The notes: generated by a model not told the origin, from the sequence alone. DNA of 64,000 bases from Ferdinandcohnia sp036965165 (GCF_036965165.1 NZ_JBALOX010000019.1:1-64000), one strand, 5' to 3'; counted from the stretch's first letter, positions 41,995-51,477 are shown. Program-made: numbers and translations.

Positions 41995-42309
41995 TCAAGA
42001 TACTAATCTTAGACCGATTACTGCAACTACTACCAGTGCAATAAAGAAAATACGTAATTTATCTTTGGACTCTCCGTAGTACATCATTCCTACGATAGCA
42101 CTACCGACAGTTCCAATTCCTGTCCAAACTGCATAAGCGACACCTAAAGGAATGGTCAACATCGCAAGACTAAGAAAGGAAAAACTAAAAATAAAACCAA
42201 TCAATATTATAAGGAATCCTTTTAGTTTCTGACCTTTCGTCATAATCTGCATACCAGTCACACCAACAATTTCAAGAATACCTGCGATAATTAAGAATAT
42301 CCAACTCAT
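41995..42309 (-). CDS. SMR multidrug efflux subunit (YkkD-like)
   Basis: 104-aa four-helix small multidrug resistance protein with the conserved membrane glutamate (AGILEIVGVTGM, Glu at about 13) and the PLGVAYAVWTGIGTVGSAIVG motif. It forms a pair with the overlapping upstream gene (ATGA), as in heterodimeric SMR pumps. Exports cationic compounds by proton antiport; related YkkCD has also been linked to guanidinium export. Confidence 0.88.
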   Translation of the reverse strand: MSWIFLIIAGILEIVGVTGMQIMTKGQKLKGFLIILIGFIFSFSFLSLAMLTIPLGVAYAVWTGIGTVGSAIVGMMYYGESKDKLRIFFIALVVVAVIGLRLVS

Positions 42310-42641
42310 CCTTCATGGCTCCCTTCTGCACCTTGCTTACCAGTGACAAGCTTTAACCCGAGCACTCCCACAAGTAGTAAGACAAGAAAGAAGAGCATAG
42401 CCCAATTAAAAGGTGAATGAAAGATCAAGATATCAACTAACACTGTTCCAACTGTACCTAATGCTACAAAAACGGCGTATACTGTACTTGTAGGTAAAGT
42501 GGTAGCAGCTCTGATAAGTAGTACAAAGCTAACAGCAACTCCTATAACAGTAAGAATCCATTCTAAAGGTGAGTTGGCATGTTTTAAACCTGTTGCCCAA
42601 CCAACTTCAAAGATGGCTGCAACGATGACTAAAATCCACAT
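42306..42641 (-). CDS. SMR multidrug efflux subunit (YkkC-like)
   Basis: 111 aa, four membrane helices, conserved glutamate in AIFEVGWATGLKH (about residue 11) and TSTVYAVFVALGTVGTVLVD. First gene of the SMR pair. No guanidine riboswitch is visible upstream. Instead the divergent promoter region holds a palindrome next to a TetR gene, so control is probably by that repressor. Confidence 0.88.
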   Translation of the reverse strand: MWILVIVAAIFEVGWATGLKHANSPLEWILTVIGVAVSFVLLIRAATTLPTSTVYAVFVALGTVGTVLVDILIFHSPFNWAMLFFLVLLLVGVLGLKLVTGKQGAEGSHEG

Positions 42642-42674
42642 ATTTGTTCACACACCTTTTTTATATTATAATTA

Positions 42675-42690
42675 ACTAACGGTAGTTAGT
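42675..42690. promoter_or_regulatory. Palindromic operator between SMR genes and TetR gene
   Basis: ACTAAC-GGTA-GTTAGT, a perfect inverted repeat in the 92-base divergent intergenic region. It is the likely binding site of the adjacent TetR-family repressor. Confidence 0.7.
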
Positions 42691-42733
42691 ATAACTCGAA
42701 TTTAGTATATTTTCAACTACTTTTTTTGGAAGG

Positions 42734-43315
42734 ATGAAGGAATTGAGTACGAAAGATCAAATAATTGAAGCAGCTAAGCGGTCCTTCGCTCAGCATGGCT
42801 ATGAAGGCACAACGTTATCGCAAATCGCAAAAGAAGTAGGTATTCAAAAGCCCTCGATATACAATCACTTTAATAGTAAAAATGAGTTGTACTTATACGT
42901 AGCAAATATGGTTATGGACGATTTACTTGTGAGAATGCATGATACATATGAGCAAAATAGAAATGAGGATTTAGAAACTAGGCTTTATTTATTATTTAAA
43001 AATAGCTGTAATTTTATCCTTAATAAACAAGAAGGTATGATGTATGTACGCTTCTTATTATTTCCACCTGTAGAATTGATGGAAGAAGCTAAAGCTATTG
43101 TAGAACGAGGAGATCATGAAATAGGCGATATTATAAACAAATACTATACAGAAGGAATTGAAGCAGGGAATTTAAGAGATATATCTGAACAAACGTTTAA
43201 AACGGCTTTCTTTTTCTTATTAGATGGATTATTTACGGAAAGCTTTATTTATGATGACTTTCTAAATCGTTTTGAAGATGCATGGACTGTATTTTGGTAT
43301 GGGTTATCAAAATAA
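42734..43315 (+). CDS. TetR-family transcriptional repressor
   Basis: 193 aa. The N-terminal helix-turn-helix GYEGTTLSQIAKEVGIQKPS IYNHFNSKNELY (about residues 20-51) is the TetR signature; the rest is a helical ligand domain. Divergent from the SMR pair, so probably its regulator and inducible by pump substrates. ATG 42734 has GGAAGG directly adjacent; TTG 42743, nine bases from that site, may be the true start. Confidence 0.88.
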   Translation: MKELSTKDQIIEAAKRSFAQHGYEGTTLSQIAKEVGIQKPSIYNHFNSKNELYLYVANMVMDDLLVRMHDTYEQNRNEDLETRLYLLFKNSCNFILNKQEGMMYVRFLLFPPVELMEEAKAIVERGDHEIGDIINKYYTEGIEAGNLRDISEQTFKTAFFFLLDGLFTESFIYDDFLNRFEDAWTVFWYGLSK

Positions 43316-43843
43316 AAATGTTACGGTAACAAATGATAATTGTTCAAGGACAAAGTTTGAAAAAGACGGCTAGCATTTTTTAATAGCTGTCTTTTTCTTT
43401 TTTGTATTGGTTACGTCAAAGATATAATGCACTTATTATACAAATCTCTAACAGGCTTTCTAAAATATTTATTTTGTAAGGTGAGGAGTGATTCATAAAG
43501 ATTAATAATAATAATTGCCGAAACACACATGAATTAATTGCTAGAAAAGTCTACATATTCAATTCCTCGCCAAATAGACTAGTTTTGTGAAGTAGTCATG
43601 TAAATAATTTTATCAATAGCAAAAACCACTTCCTATAGAAAATTAGGGAGTGGTTTTTTATGTTGTTAGAAAATCCCTCCTAACATATACAGATTTTATT
43701 TTTAATCTGATATCAATACATCAAAAGTAAACGAAATGTTCAGAAAAATATATAAAAAAGATGTTTGTTTGTTATATAATTTATACATGCTTATTGAACG
43801 AAAGTTAGAGGGTATAAAATAAATATTAGAGAGGAATAAAACC
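43316..43843. other. Intergenic stretch with a terminator and a repeated hairpin element
   Basis: A terminator after TetR (AAAAAGAC ... GTCTTTTT, 43360-43398). At 43584-43659 a 75-bp element (TTTGTGAA, TAGTCATGTAAA, then an ACCACTTCC ... AGTGGT hairpin with T run) recurs at 51711-51788. No genes. Confidence 0.6.
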
Positions 43844-44104
43844 ATGAAATATTTTGCGGCAATATCTACGATGTTAGATATGAATAAAAATAATCAATTA
43901 CGTGATGCACACCTTGATTATTTAAATAGGCTAGCGAAGGAAAATAAGGTTTTTGCTAAAGGGAAGTTCTCAGACGGTACGGGTGGTCTTATCATCTACA
44001 AAGCAAATTCTTTAGAGGAAAGTAACAAAATGGCTAAGGATGATCCGTTTATTATAGGGGGAGCTCGGTCTTATGAAATTCATGAGTGGGAAATGAAACA
44101 ATGA
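43844..44104 (+). CDS. YciI family protein
   Basis: 86-aa dimeric alpha/beta-barrel-like protein. It has KYFAAISTMLDMNKNNQLRD AHLDYLNRL at the start and a KDDPFIIGGARSYEIHEWEM end, the YciI pattern with the conserved His (HLDYL) and Asp (DDP). The function of the family is poorly known. It may be co-transcribed with the broken hydrolase gene 42 bases downstream. Confidence 0.8.
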   Translation: MKYFAAISTMLDMNKNNQLRDAHLDYLNRLAKENKVFAKGKFSDGTGGLIIYKANSLEESNKMAKDDPFIIGGARSYEIHEWEMKQ

Positions 44105-44146
44105 TGAAACACCGAGGGTTAAAGAACGAACTATGGAGGCAAAAAA

Positions 44147-44807
44147 ATGAACCAAATACAATATGATGAGAAAAAACTTTTTCATAATATTTATTGTGTT
44201 GGCAGAAATTATACAGCTTTTGCCGAGGAAATGGGTAATAAGCCGACTGAAACTCCTATTGTTTTTATGAAGCCAACCCATTCAATAGCTTTTATGAATG
44301 ATCGGGATATTTGCTTAGAGCCTTCTGGGGATATTTTGAATGGGGAGGCAGAGATTGTTCTAAGCATTGGCAGGGCGTATGAAAAGGGGATTTCTATTGA
44401 AAAATTAGTTGATAAGATGACTATTGGGATAGATTTTACCTATAGAAAACGATTGAACAAGGTGAAAGATAAGGGGCAGCCTTGGCTACCTGCCAAAGGT
44501 TTTTCAGGCGGCGCTGCACTTGGTGAATTTAAACAGTTTTCATTGATGGACATTCAATCTAAAGAATTTTCGATGCTTCTTAATGGAAAAACAGCTCAAG
44601 TTTCTTCAGCAAGTCAAATGATCTTTTCTTTGCAGCAAACTAGCAGACTTTATTGGAAGTAATTACGGTTTAGATGCTGGAGACCTGATTTACACCGGGA
44701 CACCCAAAGGCATAGTAACACTGCAGGATGGGGACCATTTGGAAGTCAAATATGGTGAAGAGACATTAGGAGTGTGCAATATTAGATTCATAAGTGAAAT
44801 GCTTTAA
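44147..44807 (+). pseudogene. Fumarylacetoacetate hydrolase family pseudogene (frameshift)
   Basis: The first frame gives IYCVGRNYTAFAEEMGN, metal ligands in NGEAEIVLSIG, and PWLPAKGFSGGAALG, then ends out of frame near 44640. The next frame continues LADFIGSNYGLDAGDLIYTG TPKGIVTLQDGDHLEV to a stop at 44805. The break lies within MIFSLQQ-(shift)-LADFIG. A one-base indel explains it. Without the C-terminal part the protein would not be active. It could be a sequencing error. Confidence 0.85.
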
Positions 44808-44849
44808 TGTAATTATTAGAGATAAAAAGGGATATACATATTCTGAAAA

Positions 44850-45003
44850 ATGAATCTATACCGTACTGATTCCGTGTCAGTTGATGAATTTTTCTCAATC
44901 TGTGAAAACTCTGATGCGTTACTAGAATATATAGATGGATTTTGTTTAGATGTCACCATCACCATTGTCAAAACATCAACATGCTTCTTTTTTTACGTTT
45001 TAA
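44850..45003 (+). pseudogene. Uma2-family (DUF820) nuclease-like remnant
   Basis: SVSVDEFFSICENSDALLEY IDG matches the start of Uma2-family proteins; a frameshift near 44950 leads to MSPSPLSKHQHASFF, the next conserved motif, then a stop. The catalytic domain is missing. Confidence 0.7.
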
Positions 45004-45537
45004 GGCTCTCAAACCATTTTGGTTTGGGAGTCTTTTTTTAGGCGAAAAATGCTTTTGTCTTTATTTTGATCACAAAATTTTTTTCTTCTACATAAGGTCA
45101 TATACAATAGCGCATATTCTTTATAAAAAACGATGAAGTTTTATAAGAAAAATGCTTTTCAAACTCGAAAAGATGTAAAAAGTGTCGTAGCGAAAAGGAA
45201 AATGAGTTATCAATTAAATTAGACAACACTTGAAACAAAAATATAATAATTGAAAAACACGATTAGTAGCAATCTGTACTAATCGTGTCATTTTTTAAAA
45301 CGTCAATTTCAAATAAACGTTTGTTTAATGGTTTAGCCTAGTGATACCAGGAAATGATCAATTCAATCAAACATTTGATTGAACTAATTTTATTATGAAG
45401 AGAGAAGTGAGGGTTAAACTGTTATACTATTAATTTAGTAGCCTACTATAGTTTTTGGTAGAAATTAATCCTTTACACTAGGAGCATATTTACACCTGAT
45501 CAGGCTTGGAATTGATTAACAACAAAGAGGTGGCAGC
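45004..45537. other. Intergenic stretch: two terminators and an orphan palindrome
   Basis: Terminators at 45004-45039 (GGCTCTCAAACC / GGTTTGGGAGTC, T7) and 45257-45297 (ACACGATTAGTA / TACTAATCGTGT). A perfect 22-bp palindrome TTCAATCAAA-CA-TTTGATTGAA lies at 45362-45383 and looks like a TetR-type operator. No gene. Confidence 0.7.
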
Positions 45538-46212
45538 ATGAAAGGGCGAACACATTTAACAATAGGTCTAGGAATAGGAGTGGTGGCGTCTTTTAGCCAA
45601 TCACTTGAAATGATGCCTATCATTTTAGTTGCATCAGGCTTGGCTTCCCTTGCTCCTGATTTAGATGGGAATAATCTATTAAATAAACGTGTAACGAAGA
45701 CAGCTAAACAAATTAAAAAAGGTGGAGCATTTGTAGGTGGGGCATTGATGGTTCTGTCATTACTTACATTCTTTTTAGATGTAAATTTCTTGTCTTTTCT
45801 AGATGAAAAATGGTTTACTCAACAAAATAAACTTCTACTTTTTGGGTTGGGAGCAGTATTATTTGGCTTTTCTTTGAGAAGTCAGGAAACATTAAAAAAT
45901 ATTCTAATGAGCACCTTAAGTTTATTCCTTCTATACTATTCAATTACGAATGAGTTGTGGTGGTTGGTTATGTTTTCCATATACATAGGGGGAGCAGGGT
46001 GGTTTCCACACAGAGGACTAACGCATACGATTTGGGCATTGGCTTATTGGTGGTATATGTCCTACCTATTACAAGTTAGCACCGGGGTGGAAAGTTTGGC
46101 TCTTATTTCTACGATAGCTTATCTTTCACATATTGTAGGAGACATGCTTACGAAAAAAGGGGTTAAATTTCTAAATCCACTTACGACTAAAGTATTCAGA
46201 ATTCGTTTGTAG
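45538..46212 (+). CDS. Membrane-bound metal-dependent hydrolase (DUF457)
   Basis: 224 aa with several membrane helices. It carries the family motifs KGRTHLTIGLGIG (start), LASLAPDLDGNNLLNKR (about residues 35-51, Asp pair), WFPHRGLTHTIWALAYW (HRGxTHT, about 158-174) and YLSHIVGDMLTKKGVKFLNP. These histidines and aspartates form the metal site of the YdjM/YvsG-type family, whose substrate may be a membrane lipid. AAAGAGGTGG precedes the ATG. A small decayed copy lies at 41518. Confidence 0.85.
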   Translation: MKGRTHLTIGLGIGVVASFSQSLEMMPIILVASGLASLAPDLDGNNLLNKRVTKTAKQIKKGGAFVGGALMVLSLLTFFLDVNFLSFLDEKWFTQQNKLLLFGLGAVLFGFSLRSQETLKNILMSTLSLFLLYYSITNELWWLVMFSIYIGGAGWFPHRGLTHTIWALAYWWYMSYLLQVSTGVESLALISTIAYLSHIVGDMLTKKGVKFLNPLTTKVFRIRL

Positions 46213-46315
46213 AGCGGATTAGTGAAAGAAAATGAACTATGGACCTTAAAATCATGCAAATTATTCCAGACTCCCGAACATTAATTATTATCCCGGAAAT
46301 AATATCCGTATTTTG

Positions 46316-46344
46316 TTGACAGCTAAAATATATGATGTTACTAT
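46316..46344 (+). promoter_or_regulatory. Promoter of the nucleoside transporter operon
   Basis: TTGACA (46316-46321), 17-base spacer, TACTAT (46339-46344). It lies 25 bases upstream of the purine riboswitch. Confidence 0.75.
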
Positions 46345-46369
46345 GAGTGAGTAAAAATTAAATATTATT

Positions 46370-46436
46370 CTCGTATAATATTGGGGATATGGCCCTAAAG
46401 TTTCTACCAAGCTACCGTAAATAGCTTGACTACGAG
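46370..46436 (+). ncRNA. Purine riboswitch, guanine type
   Basis: P1 CTCGTA / TACGAG encloses TATAAT..GGATATGG, AGTTTCTACC and the loop CCGTAAAT. The specificity position in the junction before P1 (GACTAC) is C, as in guanine/hypoxanthine aptamers, rather than U as in adenine aptamers. Confidence 0.93.
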
Positions 46437-46500
46437 GTTGTGTATATAAATATGGAGATAATTGTATGTTTTATTTCCGTAATCTACCTTCCTAAAAGTC

Positions 46501-46528
46501 AAGCACCGGTATAACTCGGTGCTTTTTA
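46501..46528 (+). terminator. Riboswitch-controlled terminator
   Basis: AAGCACCG / CGGTGCTT with an eight-base loop and T run, between the aptamer and the lipoprotein gene. Confidence 0.85.
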
Positions 46529-46576
46529 ATTTTTACAAAAACAATACAACATGACTTACGGAGGAGGATCATTTCG

Positions 46577-47728
46577 ATGAAAAAAAATACAAAGAAAATC
46601 GTAATGATATTATTTATTGCTTTAATGACTGCTGTTATGGCAGCATGCGGAAGTGACTCAGCTAATGGAAATGAAGCTAAGTCTGAAAAAGGTGAAGAAG
46701 GATTAAAAATTGCTATTGTAACAAGCCCTTCAGGCGTGGATGATGGCAGTTTTAATGAAGATAACTATAACGGTATTTTAAGCTTTATTGACAAACATCC
46801 AACAGCAACGGTAAAAGCTGTAAAAGAAGAAACTGGTGATCCAGCTGCGGCTGTACAAGCTGTTGCTGATATCGTGGCAGATTATGATGTGATTGTAACA
46901 CCTGGGTTTCAATTTGCTGGTGTTTCTAGTATTGCTGTAGAAAATCCTGATAAAATATTTATTTTAAATGATTCTGAGCCTGCACCTGTAGGTGACCAAA
47001 CAGACTTCGATAATATCTATGCTATGAACTTCGCTGAACAAGAAAGTGGTTTCTTTGCAGGAATGGCTGCAGCCCTTGAAACAAAAACAAATAAAGTAGC
47101 GGTTGTAAATGGTATAGCATATCCGTCAAATGTAAATTATCAATTTGGCTTTGAATCAGGTGTACATTATGCAAATAAGGTTTTTGGAAAGAATGTTGAA
47201 ATGGTTGAATTATCAGGCTATGCAGGGACTGATGTAACAGGTGCTGATGTTGGTGGTAACTATGCAGGATCTTTTGCAGATGAAGCAACTGGTAAAGTGA
47301 TCGGAAATGCATTAATTAAACAAGGTGTAGATATCATCTTTGTTGCTGCAGGTGGTACAGGTAATGGTGTATTCACGGCAGTTAAAGAAGCTAAAGGCGA
47401 CGTAAAAGTAATTGGTGTGGACGTTGACCAATTTGATGACGGTGTAAATGGTTCTGAAAACATCGTATTAACATCTGGGGTAAAATTCATGGCTATGAAT
47501 ATCGAAAAGTCATTAAATTCTATTGTTGATGAAACTTTTAAAGGTGGAAATGTAGTTCTTTATGCAGATACAGATTCAACTGGTTTTATTAAAGAAGAAG
47601 GTCGTCATCAATTATCCGAAGATACACTAAGTAAACTGAATGAAGCTTACGAGTTAGTTAAGGATGGTACAATCGTACCTGCATCTAATTTTAATGAGCA
47701 TACTCCAGAAAAGTTTCCAGGGTTATAA
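46577..47728 (+). CDS. nupN: BMP-family nucleoside-binding lipoprotein
   Basis: 383-aa substrate-binding protein with a lipoprotein signal (MTAVMAACG, lipobox cysteine about residue 24). The Bmp/PnrA-type fold shows DDGSFNEDNYNGI, NFAEQESGFFAGMAAALETK, FVAAGGTGNGVFTAVKEA and IGVDVDQFDD. Family members bind purine nucleosides. The guanine riboswitch upstream and the ATPase and two permeases downstream make guanosine uptake (NupNOPQ-like) the best guess. GGAGGAGG precedes the start. Confidence 0.85.
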   Translation: MKKNTKKIVMILFIALMTAVMAACGSDSANGNEAKSEKGEEGLKIAIVTSPSGVDDGSFNEDNYNGILSFIDKHPTATVKAVKEETGDPAAAVQAVADIVADYDVIVTPGFQFAGVSSIAVENPDKIFILNDSEPAPVGDQTDFDNIYAMNFAEQESGFFAGMAAALETKTNKVAVVNGIAYPSNVNYQFGFESGVHYANKVFGKNVEMVELSGYAGTDVTGADVGGNYAGSFADEATGKVIGNALIKQGVDIIFVAAGGTGNGVFTAVKEAKGDVKVIGVDVDQFDDGVNGSENIVLTSGVKFMAMNIEKSLNSIVDETFKGGNVVLYADTDSTGFIKEEGRHQLSEDTLSKLNEAYELVKDGTIVPASNFNEHTPEKFPGL

Positions 47729-47841
47729 CATTAAATAGAAACACAATAACGAAATGAATCATTAGAAGTTTATCATCTCCTCATTTCAGGGGACTGATGA
47801 ACTTCTTTTATTTCCTATTAGTGTGATAAAGGAGAAGAAAG

Positions 47842-49374
47842 ATGTCTGATTATATTGTAGAAATGAAACATATAACCAAACGATTTCCTGGAATAGTAGC
47901 GAATGATGATGTATCCATTGGAATTAAAAAAGGAGAAATTTTTGCTTTACTTGGAGAAAATGGTGCAGGTAAATCAACATTGATGAGTATTTTAGGTGGT
48001 ATGTACGAACCGGATGAAGGAGAAGTTTTTATTCGTGGAGAAAAAGTGCAAATTAGCTCACCTAACCATGCAGCAAAGCTTAATATCGGAATGGTCCATC
48101 AGCATTTTAAGTTAGTCTCTGATTATACGATCACAGAGAATATTATCTTAGGGGTTGAGCCAATCAAAAAAGTAGCTGGCCTCTTTCCATACGTGGATAT
48201 TCGAAATGCCAATCGTAAAATTGAAGAACTGTCCAAAAATTTTGGTTTAGAAGTGGATCCGACGAAAAAAATAGCCGATCTGACTGTTTCCATGCAGCAA
48301 CGGGTGGAAATTTTAAAGGTGCTTTATCGTGAAGCCGAAATCCTTATTTTTGATGAACCAACTGCAGTCCTAACACCACAAGAAATTGAATTCCTGCTTG
48401 ATATTATTGAAGGTCTTCGAAACGCTGGAAAAACCATCATATTAATTACACATAAACTAGACGAAATTAAGAAAGTGGCCGACCGATGTGCGGTACTGAA
48501 CAAAGGCAAATTAATCGATGTGTTGGATGTAAAGACAACATCGGTTAATCTTATGGCTCAATTAATGGTCGGTAGAGAGGTAAGCTTTGAATCTGAAAAA
48601 GCCCCTGCTCAGTTAAAAGAGGGAGTATTGAAGGTTGAACATCTAACCATTAAAAATGAAGATGGATTTGAAGTAGTGAAAGATGTTTCCTTTACCATAC
48701 ATGGTGGTGAAATATTTGCTATTGCTGGAGTCGCAGATAATGGGCAAGTTGAAATTGCGGATGCCATTGCTGGATTAACAAAGGTTAGCGGCGGGAAAAT
48801 TTACCTCGAGGGCAAGGATATTACGAATGAAACGATTAGAAACAGAACTGAAATGGGAATCTCTTATATCCCTGAAGATAGACAAAGCTTTGGACTCGTT
48901 TTGGATTTTGATTTATCAACTAATATAGCATTAAAGCAGTACTATAAGGAGCCGTTTGCTCGTAAGGGAATCTTAAAAACAGAAGAATTTGAGCAATTTG
49001 GCAGTCAGTTGATTGATAAATTTGATATCCGAAGTGGACAAGGCATTAAGACGCAGGTTCGTTCAATGAGTGGGGGTAATCAGCAAAAAGCGATTATTGC
49101 TCGTGAAATCGAATTACAATCGCCGCTCATGATATTCGTTCAGCCAACACGTGGAGTCGATATTGGTGCGATTGAGAATATTCATAAAATGATCATTCAA
49201 CAACGAGATCAAGGAAAAGCAATCTTACTTGTCTCATTGGAGCTAGATGAAATTATGAATGTAGCGGATACCATAGGGGTTATATATAATGGCCAACTTC
49301 AAAAGATTGCTAGTAGTGAATCATTAACGACGAATGAAATCGGCGAATATATGATGGGGGCAAAGCATGAGTAA
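47842..49374 (+). CDS. nupO: Nucleoside ABC transporter ATPase (two ABC domains)
   Basis: 510 aa, fused sugar/nucleoside-type ATPase. Domain 1 has the complete Walker A LLGENGAGKSTLM and LIFDEPTAVLTPQEI. Domain 2 has the altered Walker A GVADNGQVEIADAI, signature MSGGNQQKAIIAREI and FVQPTRGVDIGAIE, as usual in this family, where only one site is fully canonical. It follows the binding protein by 113 bases and overlaps the first permease by eight bases. Confidence 0.9.
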   Translation: MSDYIVEMKHITKRFPGIVANDDVSIGIKKGEIFALLGENGAGKSTLMSILGGMYEPDEGEVFIRGEKVQISSPNHAAKLNIGMVHQHFKLVSDYTITENIILGVEPIKKVAGLFPYVDIRNANRKIEELSKNFGLEVDPTKKIADLTVSMQQRVEILKVLYREAEILIFDEPTAVLTPQEIEFLLDIIEGLRNAGKTIILITHKLDEIKKVADRCAVLNKGKLIDVLDVKTTSVNLMAQLMVGREVSFESEKAPAQLKEGVLKVEHLTIKNEDGFEVVKDVSFTIHGGEIFAIAGVADNGQVEIADAIAGLTKVSGGKIYLEGKDITNETIRNRTEMGISYIPEDRQSFGLVLDFDLSTNIALKQYYKEPFARKGILKTEEFEQFGSQLIDKFDIRSGQGIKTQVRSMSGGNQQKAIIAREIELQSPLMIFVQPTRGVDIGAIENIHKMIIQQRDQGKAILLVSLELDEIMNVADTIGVIYNGQLQKIASSESLTTNEIGEYMMGAKHE

Positions 49375-50518
49375 AGATAAAAAGAAAAACAACTTAATTT
49401 ATAGTCTTATTCGACCATTAAGTAACGAGAAATGGCAACCGATCTCGATTCCATTAGTCTCCATACTCATAAGTTTTATTGCTGCGGCTATTGTTATACT
49501 TCTAATAGGCAAAAATCCTTTGCAGGCATTTTACAACTTATTCCAAGGGGCAGGGATCTTGCCTAAGCCTTCTTATGCTGGCTATAAGAGCATGTTGACT
49601 GATTTTTTAAGTTTGCTAAACGCCATGACTCCACTTGTGTTTGCCAGCTTGGCAGTAGCTGTTGCTTTTAGAGCGGGTCTATTTAATATTGGGGTTTCCG
49701 GTCAAATGCTCGTCTCTGGATTTTTAGCAACGATTATCGTTGGTTACAGTGGTTTAGATGCTATCATTGCAAAGCCGCTTGTGTTAGTGATTGGAATTGT
49801 TGCTGGGGGATTAATGGGTGGATTAGTTGGGTGGCTAAAATATAAATTTAACATTAATGAGGTAGTAACGACGATTATGTTAAATTATATTGCTCAATAT
49901 GTCATAAGCTTTTTTATTCAAATGTATTATGTTGACCCTGTTTCAAGACAATCGAAATATATTTCAGAAGAAGCAAGATTGACATTAGTAAATGTAGATT
50001 TAGCCAATTTGAAAATGGATATTCCATTGGGCTTTATTATCGCAATCATTATTGCTACTTTAATAAAGTTTTTCATGGACAAAACAGTGGTCGGTTTTGA
50101 AATTAAAGCTGTAGGTTCCAACCGCAATGCAGCCAAATATGCAGGGATTAATGTTGGAAGAAATACGGTATTAGCCATGACTATTTCTGGAGGTTTAGCT
50201 GGTCTTGCAGGAGTCACGTATTATTTAGGTTATTTTGCTTCTATCCAACCCAAAGTATTATCAAGTATCGGTTTTGATTCCATTGCTGTTTCGCTTTTAG
50301 GAAACTCTCATCCAATTGGTATCATTTTTTCATCATTTTTAGTTTCGATTATTGATCAGGGAAGTACGTATATGAGTTCACAGGCTGGAATTAGACAAGA
50401 AATTTCTTCTGTTATTATCGGGTTAATCCTATTGTTTAGTGCATGTGGTGCATATATGAAATATAAAGTCAGCCGCTTGAAGGAAAAAGAAGTGGAACGA
50501 AAGGAGATTGAATCATAA
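49367..50518 (+). CDS. nupP: Nucleoside ABC transporter permease
   Basis: 383 aa with about ten membrane helices; BPD_transp_2 family. Conserved FRAGLFNIGVSGQMLVSGFL and the coupling region VGRNTVLAMTISGGLAGLAG are visible. Overlaps the ATPase gene and touches the next permease by one base (ATAATGG), so strongly coupled. Confidence 0.9.
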   Translation: MSKDKKKNNLIYSLIRPLSNEKWQPISIPLVSILISFIAAAIVILLIGKNPLQAFYNLFQGAGILPKPSYAGYKSMLTDFLSLLNAMTPLVFASLAVAVAFRAGLFNIGVSGQMLVSGFLATIIVGYSGLDAIIAKPLVLVIGIVAGGLMGGLVGWLKYKFNINEVVTTIMLNYIAQYVISFFIQMYYVDPVSRQSKYISEEARLTLVNVDLANLKMDIPLGFIIAIIIATLIKFFMDKTVVGFEIKAVGSNRNAAKYAGINVGRNTVLAMTISGGLAGLAGVTYYLGYFASIQPKVLSSIGFDSIAVSLLGNSHPIGIIFSSFLVSIIDQGSTYMSSQAGIRQEISSVIIGLILLFSACGAYMKYKVSRLKEKEVERKEIES

Positions 50519-51477
50519 TGGATACAATAATTATTGATGGATTATCCTTTGCTCTGCCTCTTTTTATTATCGCAATAGGCGGTATATATAGTGAAAAGAG
50601 TGGTATTACTAATTTAGCACTAGAAGGTTTTCAAGGTTTTGGGGCGTTCATCGGAGCGCTATCAGCTGTCTTAATCGCAAATGCTACTGGTTCAGATATT
50701 CAAAGTCTATTCTATGTGGCATTATTTTTTGCGATGATTGGTGGGATGGCTTTTTCGGTTATTCATGCTGTACTAAGTATTAAGTTTAAGGCAGATCAAG
50801 TAATCAGTGGTGTTGTGATTAATATTTTGGCGTTGGCATTAACGACTTTCTTAACAACGCAAATAAATGCACTTGTATTTGGAACGGCATCGGACAAGTT
50901 TCGATTAGGTGTATCGGAGCGGTTTACGATTGAAGGTTTAGCCAATATTCCTGTGATCGGTGCGGTCTTTACGAATGTGTATACGTTCGAAGTGATTATC
51001 ATCGTGATTGCCGTTTTTGCTTGGTATCTGTTATATAAAACAAAATTCGGTATGCGATTAAGGGCGAGCGGTGAAAATCCCCATGCACTTGATGCAGCGG
51101 GTGTAAATGTATCAAAAATTAGATTTTCCGCGGTTCTCATATCGGGTCTATTATCAGGTCTTGGTGGGATATGTTTTGCCTATTCCATTTCAGCTAACTT
51201 TTCTTCAAATATTTATATGGGATATGGCTTCTTAGCTATTGCAGCACTCATTTTTGGCAACTGGCGGATTCTGCCTACTTTAGCTGCTTGTCTATTATTT
51301 GGTTTTGCAAAATCTGGTGGATCGTTTATTGCTCAGTCAATGGCATTACCAAGTAGTTTCACTGATTTATTCATGATTTTACCGTATGTATTAACGTTAT
51401 TGTTACTAATCTTTTTCTCTAAATCAAATCGCGCGCCAAGAGCATTAGGTGAAATTTATGACAAAGGAAAAAGGTAG
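50518..51477 (+). CDS. nupQ: Nucleoside ABC transporter permease
   Basis: 319 aa, second BPD_transp_2 permease with ~8 helices. It has EKSGITNLALEGFQGFGAF, FKADQVISGVVINILAL and GMRLRASGENPHALDAAGVN. Forms the heterodimeric channel with the preceding permease. It ends the operon; 34 bases later begins the decayed island arm. Confidence 0.9.
   Translation: MDTIIIDGLSFALPLFIIAIGGIYSEKSGITNLALEGFQGFGAFIGALSAVLIANATGSDIQSLFYVALFFAMIGGMAFSVIHAVLSIKFKADQVISGVVINILALALTTFLTTQINALVFGTASDKFRLGVSERFTIEGLANIPVIGAVFTNVYTFEVIIIVIAVFAWYLLYKTKFGMRLRASGENPHALDAAGVNVSKIRFSAVLISGLLSGLGGICFAYSISANFSSNIYMGYGFLAIAALIFGNWRILPTLAACLLFGFAKSGGSFIAQSMALPSSFTDLFMILPYVLTLLLLIFFSKSNRAPRALGEIYDKGKR

Noticed and set aside
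46370..46436. Adenine riboswitch
   Set aside because: The specificity base in the junction is C (GACTAC), as in guanine aptamers, not U.
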